Shown piece after piece: positions 28,068-36,347 of a stretch of 64,000 nucleotides of DNA. This DNA comes from Bacteroides caecigallinarum (lineage in GTDB: Bacteria; Bacteroidota; Bacteroidia; Bacteroidales; Bacteroidaceae): contig NZ_JACJLE010000004.1 in the NCBI RefSeq assembly GCF_016901995.1, forward strand, positions 1-64,000, read 5' to 3'. The notes under the pieces were generated by a model. That model searched no databases and was not told the DNA's origin. It saw only the letters and a program-made list of their open reading frames with translations. The number at the start of each line of letters is the position of its first letter. The first letter of the stretch is position 1. A program made the translations under genes and the position numbers.

Positions 28068-28589
28068 ATATTCAATTTCTATTTTTACTAAAACTCCGGC
28101 AAAAATAGATAATATTCTTAATCTGGGCAAAATATTAATGAACTATTTTCCGTTTCTTCTAATTTTAAACTGTAATTAGCATAAAAATATCGGGTTTGTA
28201 ATAATAGCATCGTAAGTTTTTCCGGACTTTTACTTTGTAAGTAATAAAAGGAATAATATAATACGATTCCTTGGAATTGTTATACTTCATTTTATAAGGT
28301 ATATCTGCCTAATTCCTGCATAAAATATTTGTAGTTTAAATATATCAATATTCTAATTGATTTTGAAGTGAGTTTATCGATGTAATTACATGGATGAAGT
28401 ATTTATAGGATGGAAAAACGTGAAAGTTTTATATACAAAAGACTATAATCTTGAAAAATTCCTGTCGTTGACAATGTAAGCATACTAGATTCAGTGATGC
28501 CTATATTTCCAAGGTTTTGTTTTCTTTATAAATTTCTAGACTTTAAGGTACATTATCGGATTGATATCAGTTATTGTAAAACTTAGGAT
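28068..28589. other. AT-rich gene-free stretch between the phosphate block and mobile genes
   Basis: About 520 bases with no convincing gene, tRNA or repeat. Very AT-rich compared with both flanking blocks. It presumably holds the promoter of the exbB operon and could mark a junction between two accessory segments. Confidence 0.55.
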
Positions 28590-28883
28590 CTATGTATGTA
28601 TGCTCCATCCGTGGAAACGTTCCATGATGACGGCAAAGGACTCGTCCGGATTTCCATGATACAACAGTCCTCCGACAATGCCTGTATTTCCGTCCGGATA
28701 GCGTTCGCAGAATCCGAACGAATATGGTGCATGGTCGTAATAAAGTTCGATTTCGCATGGACGGTTCTCGTTCTTCTCCCATTGTTTGAGACGTTCAAGA
28801 CAGTTTTCTAGGGTCTTGTCATTGATGGATTTTGCATACTGTACGACCTTGTCGTAATACTCTTGTGAACAGCAGATTTTCAT
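28590..28883 (-). CDS. DUF4120-like mobile-element protein
   Basis: A 97-residue protein beginning MKICCSQEYYDKVVQYAKSI and ending FHGWSIHT. Length and the run IELYYDHAPYSFGFCER match a small family common on Bacteroides conjugative elements (DUF4120, from memory). Function unknown; it is the last gene of a minus-strand mobile-element cluster. Confidence 0.7.
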   Translation of the reverse strand: MKICCSQEYYDKVVQYAKSINDKTLENCLERLKQWEKNENRPCEIELYYDHAPYSFGFCERYPDGNTGIVGGLLYHGNPDESFAVIMERFHGWSIHT

Positions 28884-28916
28884 ATAATTTGAATTTATTG
28901 GTTAGTAAATGTTTTT

Positions 28917-29894
28917 TTAGTCAATCCAGAAAGTACCGCAATGAGGGCATCTGCATTCGGCAGGATACTCATTCGAATATCGCACGTCACGGTGGCGTTT
29001 GTAGTTCATGTCACCGAAGGTGCATTTCCCGCTTCGGAATGTCTGCTCGTAAGCGGCTTCCTGTTTCTTGTATTCAGCCATCCGGCTTTTTCGGACTGAT
29101 CCGGTAAAAGGTTTCATGCCCGTTGCCCATTTTGTGGAATCACACCAATCATTGGTCATACCGCAGACTTCATTGGCATAAGAATAATGTACCTGTGAAT
29201 CGACAAACAGGTTCTCCCTTCGGAAAGGGAAAGTGATGTCCAATGGAATCCGTACATGATGTCCGGAACCGTTCCGGCTGTCGGCAATGGCCACCACTAC
29301 ATTCCCGTGGAAACGGATGCTCTTGAAATCCTTCTCAGGGTCTTCACTGATGAGCCTGTCAAACATGGCGTTGAAGTAGATGCGCAGTTCTCCACCGTAC
29401 GTGGCATTCTCTACCAGTTCTTCAATCTTCTCGTCAAACTGCCCCTTTTTCAGATGCAGTGCGCGGCGTACCTTATGGCAAGCCATGGCGACCGATTCTC
29501 CCCGCAATGAACAACCAGTCAGATATCCGATGATTTCCACTCCAAGCGAATAGAAAAAATTAGTAACGGACGAGTTGCGTATCAGGTCCTTTACCGGGTC
29601 GGAATCGTTCCGGTCGTAAATAAGTTCCCTGATTTCATCTTCATGCTCTTCAAACTCTCCGGCAAGATTGTCCGCTTCCATATTCTTTCTTGTCTCCTCC
29701 AAATAGTCGTGCATGTTTGAGCTTTCCTGTTCCTCATACCATTCGTATGCCTTTTCATAGAGTTTTTCCATATTGTTGGAACGGATGCATTCCTCCTGGA
29801 TGTCTTCATGCTCATCAAGATCATCCCGGTAGTCCACGTAGTAGAGGCTTACATACTGTGGAATATAGTCTGTAAGTTGTAATGTCTGGTTCAT
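28917..29894 (-). CDS. Conserved mobile-element protein with a C-terminal CxxC-type motif
   Basis: A 325-residue hydrophilic protein, acidic at the N-terminus. The C-terminus ends CRCPHCGTFWID, which resembles half of a zinc ribbon. No signal peptide or membrane segment. I recognise it only as the kind of gene found on Bacteroides integrative elements; no function is known. It lies 33 bases before the 97-residue gene and 18 after the next. Confidence 0.65.
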   Translation of the reverse strand: MNQTLQLTDYIPQYVSLYYVDYRDDLDEHEDIQEECIRSNNMEKLYEKAYEWYEEQESSNMHDYLEETRKNMEADNLAGEFEEHEDEIRELIYDRNDSDPVKDLIRNSSVTNFFYSLGVEIIGYLTGCSLRGESVAMACHKVRRALHLKKGQFDEKIEELVENATYGGELRIYFNAMFDRLISEDPEKDFKSIRFHGNVVVAIADSRNGSGHHVRIPLDITFPFRRENLFVDSQVHYSYANEVCGMTNDWCDSTKWATGMKPFTGSVRKSRMAEYKKQEAAYEQTFRSGKCTFGDMNYKRHRDVRYSNEYPAECRCPHCGTFWID

Positions 29895-29912
29895 GATTCC
29901 TGATTTTAAGAG

Positions 29913-30257
29913 TTATACAAACGAAAAAGCCCTGCTTGTCGTGCAGGGCCTGATTCTTGTGGAACTGAAATCTTTGGAATGTCTGTTTGTATGGTATCTC
30001 CATGTCTCAAGCAGATAATCCTTGGTTCCCTTGATACTTCCGTGTACCATACATCCCTTTTCATCGTACAGGTAGCAGGTGTTAAGGAGAACCGGTATGC
30101 CGTCATGCACCTTGTACATGTGCAGCTCAATATCATTCTTTATGGCGGCAGACTTTTCCTTTTCCACTTTTCTGTGTATGGCTTTTCTGACCTCGCCGAT
30201 ATGAGGAGAGGTATAGCCGATTATTTCCGAATGGAATGCAAACTGATATTTTTCCAT
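29913..30257 (-). CDS. Small mobile-element protein of unknown function
   Basis: A 114-residue soluble protein beginning MEKYQFAFHSEIIGYTSPHIGE, with a Lys/Glu-rich helix near residues 24-42 (RKAIHRKVEKEKSAAI). No family is recognised. It lies 15 bases after a 51-residue gene and 18 bases before the 325-residue gene, same strand, so probably one operon. Confidence 0.6.
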   Translation of the reverse strand: MEKYQFAFHSEIIGYTSPHIGEVRKAIHRKVEKEKSAAIKNDIELHMYKVHDGIPVLLNTCYLYDEKGCMVHGSIKGTKDYLLETWRYHTNRHSKDFSSTRIRPCTTSRAFSFV

Positions 30258-30272
30258 AACACTTTATCCGTA

Positions 30273-30428
30273 TTAAAATTCTGATATAAGTTCATCTTCA
30301 TATACCTCCAGTTCAAGACCGCTCTCGACAATCCTAACCAGCCAGCGGCATTCCAGTCTTTCCATCAGTTCAACGGCACGGTATCTCTTATAGGGACGTT
30401 TCAGAAATACAATGTCTCCGGTTTTCAT
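30273..30428 (-). CDS. 51-residue mobile-element protein
   Basis: A short gene running from an ATG at 30428 to a TAA at 30273, reading MKTGDIVFLKRPYKRYRAV at its start and ending ELISEF. Coding is supported by its tight fit between neighbours (15 bases on either side) and by normal codon use. The opening resembles an SH3- or KOW-like fold start, which is only a suggestion. Function unknown. Confidence 0.6.
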   Translation of the reverse strand: MKTGDIVFLKRPYKRYRAVELMERLECRWLVRIVESGLELEVYEDELISEF

Positions 30429-30443
30429 ATTTGTTCCTCCTTT

Positions 30444-31061
30444 TTATTGTGCGTAGATTGTTTCTATAAGTTCTGCATCCGTAAGATAGCGCAGTTCCAG
30501 TGTGGAGCAGAACAGGCAGATGCCATCCAGCAATTCATTTGCCGCGACATCCTGCTTTCGTACTCCTTCGATTAAAGATTCTTCCAGTTCCTTGCTCGAA
30601 ACAAGATATATTCCGTGATTGTCCTGAACAGTTCTCAAAGGGAAACGTCTTTCCTGGTAGATGATGTCCTTTATCATGTCATCCTGTGGTGGCAGTTTGG
30701 CGCTGATTGTCTTGAACTGTTCGGGTGCGAGTTCCTTCAACCTGTCAGGATTGAAGCGGAACATTCTGAATCCCTGATATTCAAATCCGGCAGGCTCCGC
30801 TATTCTGTTACTGGTCAGGAAATCATGTACGTGTCTGTTGCAGTCCCGGCTGTCCACATAGGCATGGAACGGGGGAAGGGAATTGAGGTTGACGGTGATG
30901 TCCGTGTAGGATTCCCAGCATTCCGGATTCTCCTTAGACCGGGATTCAAGTCCTACATACAGATTGTCATTGTCGATATAACTGTTCAGGATGAGTCTGA
31001 CCTCAATGCGTTCAGCCGGATCTGTGGCTGTTTTCCAGTATAGAGTGTTCGATTTGTTCAT
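30444..31061 (-). CDS. DUF4313-like mobile-element protein
   Basis: A 205-residue protein from the ATG at 31061 (a start 12 codons upstream is possible). The stretch VRLILNSYIDNDNLYVGLES near residue 20 is typical of a family on Bacteroides mobile elements that I recall as DUF4313. No signal peptide or membrane segment, no catalytic motif recognised. Co-directional with its neighbours. Confidence 0.65.
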   Translation of the reverse strand: MNKSNTLYWKTATDPAERIEVRLILNSYIDNDNLYVGLESRSKENPECWESYTDITVNLNSLPPFHAYVDSRDCNRHVHDFLTSNRIAEPAGFEYQGFRMFRFNPDRLKELAPEQFKTISAKLPPQDDMIKDIIYQERRFPLRTVQDNHGIYLVSSKELEESLIEGVRKQDVAANELLDGICLFCSTLELRYLTDAELIETIYAQ

Positions 31062-31119
31062 ACTTGTATTGTCTTTATGAGAGAATACGGTAGTCATTAT
31101 ACCGCATTCCCCCCGAATG

Positions 31120-32010
31120 TTATGATTTGATATTTATTTGTTCCTGTGCGAACTCCTTTTTCACAATCCTCAATCTTTTTAGGAGATACAGGAAATATTC
31201 ACGGTCATAGATCCGGAAAAGAAATTCCTCTGATGTCTCCTTGATATGTCCAATGAAAGTTACTGATTCCCGGTTGGGAGGATATTGAAGGAAGTGTCCG
31301 TCTGAAATAAGAGTGAGTTTCTTACGAGATACATAGTCTATCAGTTCGTCCGGAGTTTCGTACCGTCCTTTTCCTTTATAGAACTGGAAATGGTTACTGC
31401 GAAGACTTCTCAGAATATTCGCCATGTCCATCCTTGTCTGTTTGGAGTCTGACTGGATGACAAGATTACAGATGAATGCAGGCTGTTTTCCATCCACAGA
31501 AAAGTAATAAGGAATAAGTTTAAGGCAATCCGATTTACTTGAAACAGAATGTAAAGGATTGACTTTTAGAATTGTTGCTTTTCTATTCATGATTTTCATG
31601 CATCGGTCAATTTGTCTGTCTAATTCATTTTTCGGAGTTTTTATAGAGCGCAGTCCATGAAAATAGCGCCCGTCTCGCTCAAAGTGGAAAGGATATATAT
31701 TTACATAGTGCGGTTCATCAACAAAAAATGAACCGTCCCTTAAATATAACAAAGGTGTATCATCTGTAAAGTAAAAGAAGTCTTCTTCAGTGATTTCCTT
31801 GAATGGCCTCTCCAAAGATTCACGATAAATACGTAACATCTTTTCAATTCTAAATCGGGGAATGGCAATCAGAAAAGGGTTATTCTCCCGTATTCGCAGC
31901 TCCTCAAGAGTTTCACCGCCATGGTCATTGTGGATTCCATCGGCCATGCGAGTCAGGCATTTTCCGTTGAAGTAGCGGGAATCGATTACATATTTCAATT
32001 GGTCTTTCAT
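31120..32010 (-). CDS. Mobile-element protein of unknown function
   Basis: A 296-residue soluble protein, no membrane segment or known motif. It includes YHFERDGRYFHGL-like aromatic stretches and a basic C-terminus. Codon use is more AT-rich in its middle part than in its neighbours, seen by eye as more A/T in third positions. It lies 4 bases after the 389-residue gene, so translation may be coupled. Confidence 0.6.
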   Translation of the reverse strand: MKDQLKYVIDSRYFNGKCLTRMADGIHNDHGGETLEELRIRENNPFLIAIPRFRIEKMLRIYRESLERPFKEITEEDFFYFTDDTPLLYLRDGSFFVDEPHYVNIYPFHFERDGRYFHGLRSIKTPKNELDRQIDRCMKIMNRKATILKVNPLHSVSSKSDCLKLIPYYFSVDGKQPAFICNLVIQSDSKQTRMDMANILRSLRSNHFQFYKGKGRYETPDELIDYVSRKKLTLISDGHFLQYPPNRESVTFIGHIKETSEEFLFRIYDREYFLYLLKRLRIVKKEFAQEQINIKS

Positions 32011-32013
32011 GTC

Positions 32014-33183
32014 TTATAGGTTTTGAAGGTTCAACACTCTTTTGACGGCATATACAGCATTCTGCGTAAGCTGCCGTTGCCATGCCTGGTATCTCGGTGA
32101 CCATTTGAAACCGTATGATTTCAGTTCTTTTCGCTTCTGGTCATCCGGAATACTGTCAAACAGGATTTGCAGGCGGTCTGCCTCATAGTTCCATACCAGC
32201 GTTCCGCCTTCAAATTTCAATTCACGGTTTTCCCGTTCTCTGATTTCCTGAAGTTTCAGTCTGGCCTGCCGTGCCATTTCCGGCAGTTGAAAGAAACGGT
32301 TCCGTGGAGTGATAACCGGTTTTTTGCATTGCGTATTGAAGTCTGTAATGAAGTCCACCGCTTTCTGTACGATTTCCACTTCTCCTTTTCCTGCATAGGT
32401 GCTTACCTTATTAAGGATGCTGCTGACGAACAGGGCACGGCTGTATCCTCTTGCTTTACCGGTATCAATATCATGAATGGTCTGTGCGCTACTTGCAATG
32501 TCACGCTTCAGGCGGTTCCATGCCTCCTCCTGCTTCTGTTCTTCCGGTTTGGCAGCCTCTTTTATCCTTTTCATGGCAGCCTTGAAGCGGTTACGCCAGT
32601 CATGAAATTCATCAAATCTGTTCTGGTATGCGTCCAAGGCCTTGTTGTTGCGCTGGCAGTTGAACTTGGCAGGCCCTGTCACCATCGGACTGGCACATCG
32701 TGAGAGACTGCCCAAAAGGGCGGAGAACTTACTGTGGTATGCACTGACATACTCGTTCTGCTTTTTTTCCGGAATCTGTTTCAGATCCTCTACAAGTTGT
32801 TTTTCATATTGCATGATGTCTGTTTCCGCCCTTGCTTCAGGTTCGAAGGAACTCCATCTGTATGCGTTGTATGCAGTATCAAGCAGGTCTTCCAGATAGC
32901 CGGGATACAGGAATTCCACAGCTTCCCATTTTTCAAATTCAGACGGATGAAGTTCTGTTTCTCCGTCTGCCGCTTCGATTGTGTGTACATAGGAGCCCAT
33001 TCCCGTACAGCGTTTACGGAAATGAAAAAGGACGGCTTCGTCATCCGTCCCTTGTTTCCTGATTTTCTTCACTCGGTAAGCATTCTTTCTTGTCAACGTG
33101 ATAACCGTCTGTTTTCCGGTCTTGTCCTTCATGAGGTCTGCTACTGTACCTTCACATACCTTCTTTCCAACTTCTTCAGTCAT
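32014..33183 (-). CDS. Mobile-element protein with a DUF3560-like C-terminus
   Basis: A 389-residue soluble protein. The last 60 residues (GFKWSPRYQAWQRQLTQNAV) resemble the C-terminal end of DUF3560 proteins, which occur on Bacteroides conjugative elements. The central part is helical and charged (EEAWNRLKRDIASS). Its function is unknown. It is the first gene of the cluster, and its start codon lies 28 bases downstream of copy 2 of the structured element, on the same strand. Confidence 0.65.
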   Translation of the reverse strand: MTEEVGKKVCEGTVADLMKDKTGKQTVITLTRKNAYRVKKIRKQGTDDEAVLFHFRKRCTGMGSYVHTIEAADGETELHPSEFEKWEAVEFLYPGYLEDLLDTAYNAYRWSSFEPEARAETDIMQYEKQLVEDLKQIPEKKQNEYVSAYHSKFSALLGSLSRCASPMVTGPAKFNCQRNNKALDAYQNRFDEFHDWRNRFKAAMKRIKEAAKPEEQKQEEAWNRLKRDIASSAQTIHDIDTGKARGYSRALFVSSILNKVSTYAGKGEVEIVQKAVDFITDFNTQCKKPVITPRNRFFQLPEMARQARLKLQEIRERENRELKFEGGTLVWNYEADRLQILFDSIPDDQKRKELKSYGFKWSPRYQAWQRQLTQNAVYAVKRVLNLQNL

Positions 33184-33210
33184 ATTCTTTTATTTAAATT
33201 AGACATGACC

Positions 33211-33393
33211 GGCTCCGTGGAGCCAGTATTTCAATTTCTTACTGGCCCGGCTGTTCTTTGCCAATGACCGGTGCAAGGCTTGGCGGAAAAAAATACCGGA
33301 GCGAAGCGAGGATGATTTTTTTCCAGCCAACCAGCCCGACAGGGCCGCCTTGCACAGTCAGTGGCAAAGGGCGATATTTGCTGTAAGAAATGA
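33211..33393 (-). repeat. Structured GC-rich leader-like element, copy 2
   Basis: The same architecture as 18500-18683: hairpin GGCTCC/GGAGCC (33211-33224), outer arm CTTTGCC/GGCAAAG (33256-33262 and 33363-33369), arm GTGCAAGGC/GCCTTGCAC (33271-33279 and 33347-33355) and a long arm (33280-33294 and 33315-33330, one bulged base). Bases that differ from copy 1 mostly keep pairing. The outer arms are 114 bases apart in both copies. It lies between the integrase gene and the 389-residue gene. Confidence 0.75.
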
Positions 33394-33408
33394 AATAATG
33401 GTTGAAAA

Positions 33409-34629
33409 TTATATCGCGAACTTGTTTTGCAATACTTTCATTTCATTGGCAATGGTAGAATTCATGATTTTGGCATAAATACGAGTTGTACGAATGTCCG
33501 TATGTCCTAACATTTTGGCAATGGATTCCAATGACACCTTATTTGCAATAGCCAGTGATGCAAATGTATGTCTTGCAATATGTGTGGAAAGATTCTTTTG
33601 AATGCCACATACATCAGCTATTTCTTTCAAATAACTGTTCATTCGTTGGTTGCTGGGAACAGGAAGTAATAATCCTTTTTCATTGCAGATTGGATTTGAC
33701 TGATATTTTTCTAAAATAAGTCTTGGTATATCCAACAATGGAATGTCGCACATATTATCGGTCTTTTCCCTTGCTTTTCTTATCCACCACTCACCATTAT
33801 CTGCCTGTACAAGGTGTTCCTTTTTCAGATTCTTTACGTCTGTGAAGGCCAAGCCTGTGAAACAGCAGAAGATAAAAATGTCCCTTACCGTTTGTAACCG
33901 CTGAATATCAAAATCTTTGTTGATAATCTTACGTAGTTCAGTCTCGTTTAAAAATTTACGGTTACATTTAGTTTGTTTGAAATGTATTTCAGCAAACGGA
34001 TCATCAGTTATCCACTTTTTAATCAATGCAGTTTTGATGATTTTCTTTAAATTCTTCAGATACTTCACTGTCGCATTTTGCGCACAGTTTTTCTGTATCT
34101 TAATGAAATGTTCAAACTTGGTTATAAATTCATAATTGATTGATTTTAATGGAATATCAGTCAAGTTATACTGTTCACTGATAAATTCCTTCAAATATCT
34201 TGCAGTACGTTCATATCTGAGTACAGTTCCCTCGGCATATTCCTTGTTCATTAATTCCCGGTACTCCAGATTGTGTTCCTGGAATACTTCAAGCAGCATT
34301 TTGGGAGTAGAGTGTCCTCCATAGTAGATATTTTTTATAATATCTGCTGTAATTGGTTTACCATCCTGCTCAAGTTCACGGTGTATTTGAAGGATTTTAG
34401 TTCTTATTGTATCAAGATAATGGTTTATTTCTTGATACTTTCTTTCCTTGCCAATCGCACATTCCTTTTGCGCATTCCACTTCGCGACATCTATGCCTCT
34501 CTTGATTTGGATCTCCGCACGTTTCCCGTTTATTGTAATACGCATACAGATTGGTGCTTCTCCATTTTTAAGTAACTTTGATTTTTTCAGGAAAAACAAT
34601 ACCGTAAAATAGTTTCTTTGCATTGCCAT
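33409..34629 (-). CDS. Tyrosine recombinase (integrase)
   Basis: A 406-residue site-specific recombinase of the kind found on Bacteroides integrative elements. It has an N-terminal arm-binding part, a SAM-like core-binding domain (about residues 110-210) and a C-terminal catalytic domain with LSTHIARHTFASLA (His-x-x-Arg) near 347, LGHTDIRTTRIYAK with the nucleophilic Tyr near 386. Where the first catalytic Arg normally stands, the sequence is FTGLAFTD, so that residue is Ala, as in some Bacteroides integrases such as IntDOT-type enzymes. It lies 245 bases from tRNA-Lys. Confidence 0.92.
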   Translation of the reverse strand: MAMQRNYFTVLFFLKKSKLLKNGEAPICMRITINGKRAEIQIKRGIDVAKWNAQKECAIGKERKYQEINHYLDTIRTKILQIHRELEQDGKPITADIIKNIYYGGHSTPKMLLEVFQEHNLEYRELMNKEYAEGTVLRYERTARYLKEFISEQYNLTDIPLKSINYEFITKFEHFIKIQKNCAQNATVKYLKNLKKIIKTALIKKWITDDPFAEIHFKQTKCNRKFLNETELRKIINKDFDIQRLQTVRDIFIFCCFTGLAFTDVKNLKKEHLVQADNGEWWIRKAREKTDNMCDIPLLDIPRLILEKYQSNPICNEKGLLLPVPSNQRMNSYLKEIADVCGIQKNLSTHIARHTFASLAIANKVSLESIAKMLGHTDIRTTRIYAKIMNSTIANEMKVLQNKFAI

Positions 34630-34720
34630 ACTCTTTGTTTTTTAGTTGGTGTAAAATTACATGTTTTGAAAAGAGTTTGCATCATGCAAAACACAGAGAA
34701 TCAGTGAAATATGATACATA

Positions 34721-34759
34721 TAGGTGGACTTTTTTTTAAGTGAAAATCAAGTCCACCTA
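34721..34759. other. Perfect 11-bp inverted repeat beside the integrase
   Basis: TAGGTGGACTT (34721-34731) and AAGTCCACCTA (34749-34759) are exact reverse complements around a 17-base AT-rich loop. It lies 91 bases upstream of the integrase start. It could be a recombination-protein binding site or a terminator-like hairpin. Confidence 0.7.
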
Positions 34760-34815
34760 TTTCACCTCCTTTGGGATGGCGTATTCTGCCTCAATTTGCA
34801 GTATGGATAAAAAGA

Positions 34816-34851
34816 AAAACCGCTAATAATGATTGATTATCAGCGGTTTTC
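34816..34851 (-). terminator. Terminator of tRNA-Lys
   Basis: AAAACCGCT with an ATAAT extension pairs with ATTAT and AGCGGTTTT around a five-base loop. It lies downstream of tRNA-Lys on the minus strand. Confidence 0.8.
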
Positions 34852-34873
34852 ATTGTTTTGCTTTTTGTTTGAG

Positions 34874-34946
34874 TGATCCGCTTGGGGCTCGAACCCAAGA
34901 CCCCAACATTAAAAGTGTTGTGCTCTACCTGCTGAGCTAGCGAATC
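34874..34946 (-). tRNA. tRNA-Lys (TTT anticodon)
   Basis: A 73-base tRNA. The acceptor GATTCGC pairs with GCGGATC (one G-T pair), the D-arm reads CTAGCTCAGCAGGTAGAGC, the anticodon loop CTTTTAA gives TTT, and the T-loop is GGTTCGAGCCC. CCA is not encoded. Confidence 0.95.
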
Positions 34947-35156
34947 AATCCTATTTGCTATCGTTGTTTCCCGATTGCGAGTGCAAAGGTATGACTTTTT
35001 TTTTAATCTGCAAAATATTTGAGACTTTTTTATCGGAAAATATTAATAAAAAAAGAAATCTGGGATAATCACCTTTGAAGTGTGTATCCCAGATATTACA
35101 AATGTGTGTTTATCTATACTAATAAAGATTTTATTAAATAGTTGAATGTAAAACTA

Positions 35157-36320
35157 TTAATGTATTAATGTGTTTGTGCCTTCAACGATTTCTCCATAAG
35201 AAAATACACATCTGACATTAGTATCCTTGTCCAAAATAACGATGTCGGCATCTTTGCCTTTTTGAAGAGTTCCTTTTCTGTCGTCTATACCTATAATCTT
35301 TGCCGGTGTCTCAGAAGCCATTCTTACTGCATCTTCTAATGGAATTCCTGCCTTTTTAACCATAGTCCATACCAGTTTATCCATGGTAGCAAGGCTTCCG
35401 GCCAATGATGAATGATCTGCCAGCTTACATACGTCGTTTTCGATAACATATTGCGGGTCATTAATTTCTCCGTCAAATGCAGCGTATTTTAATGCGTCTG
35501 TTACCAGACAGGTTTGTTCTACACCTTTTAGCTTATATACTAGCTTTAATATTGTAGCAGGAAGATGTCTTCCATCAGCTATAACTTCTACAGACATGCC
35601 GTCTGTCAGATACACACTTTCAACGGTTCCTTCATATTTGTATTCTCTACGTTTATGGAATCCCGGCATTGCATTATAAAAATGTGCAGCATGAGTGAAA
35701 CCGGCAGAGAATGCCTTTTTAATATCGTCATATTCCGCTTCTGTATGTGTGATTGCTGTTAATATACCATTTGAGGAAGTGAATCTGCCGAAATCAAAAC
35801 CACCTGGAACTTCTGGACTTATATCCCATCTTTTTATACATGAAGTTGAGTTTATTACTTGTGTATATTCGTCTTTGTTAGGTTCTGATAAGTATTCTCC
35901 CCACTGGGCACCTGCCATTTTAGGATTCAAGTAAGGACCTTCAATGTGTAAACCTTGTATTACTTTGTTGGTTTTCATCATTTCCTCACATAAAGCGGCT
36001 GCTTTTGTGATATTATCGAATGAAGTGGAAGTCAATGTAGGGAACACTGTTGTTGCTCCATGAATTAAATGTGCGTGAGTGGCAGCGTTAAATCCTTCAG
36101 CTGTACATTCGTTATAATCGTGGCCTCCTCCTCCGTGTATATGCATACCTACAAATCCTGGAACAATATTCATTCCTTTTACATCAATAACTTTAGCACC
36201 TATTACAGCCAAATCGCTATTGGTAACTTCCAGTATTTTACCATTACTAATGAGTACAGAGCCATCCATAATCCATCCTTGTGGAGTAAGGATACGTCCG
36301 TTTATTAATTGAGTAAGCAT
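35157..36320 (-). CDS. nagA: N-acetylglucosamine-6-phosphate deacetylase (copy 1)
   Basis: A 387-residue NagA of the amidohydrolase superfamily. Metal and substrate landmarks are GMHIHGGGGHD near residue 58, GLHIEGPYLN near 122, ITHTEAEYDD near 190, GFTHAAHFYNAMPGFHKR near 207 and CLVTDAL with the catalytic Asp near 272. It deacetylates GlcNAc-6-phosphate in the cytoplasm. It is closely similar to the next gene, 27 bases upstream in the same orientation: a tandem pair. No nagB is adjacent. Confidence 0.92.
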   Translation of the reverse strand: MLTQLINGRILTPQGWIMDGSVLISNGKILEVTNSDLAVIGAKVIDVKGMNIVPGFVGMHIHGGGGHDYNECTAEGFNAATHAHLIHGATTVFPTLTSTSFDNITKAAALCEEMMKTNKVIQGLHIEGPYLNPKMAGAQWGEYLSEPNKDEYTQVINSTSCIKRWDISPEVPGGFDFGRFTSSNGILTAITHTEAEYDDIKKAFSAGFTHAAHFYNAMPGFHKRREYKYEGTVESVYLTDGMSVEVIADGRHLPATILKLVYKLKGVEQTCLVTDALKYAAFDGEINDPQYVIENDVCKLADHSSLAGSLATMDKLVWTMVKKAGIPLEDAVRMASETPAKIIGIDDRKGTLQKGKDADIVILDKDTNVRCVFSYGEIVEGTNTLIH

Positions 36321-36347
36321 AATCGATATTATTAGTTTGTATGATTC

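Noticed and set aside
34874-34946. Duplicate 3' end of tRNA-Lys or tRNA-Leu as an attachment repeat
   Set aside because: I looked for the tRNA-Lys 3' sequence around 17-19 kb and for the tRNA-Leu 3' sequence around 34.6-34.8 kb and did not see either.
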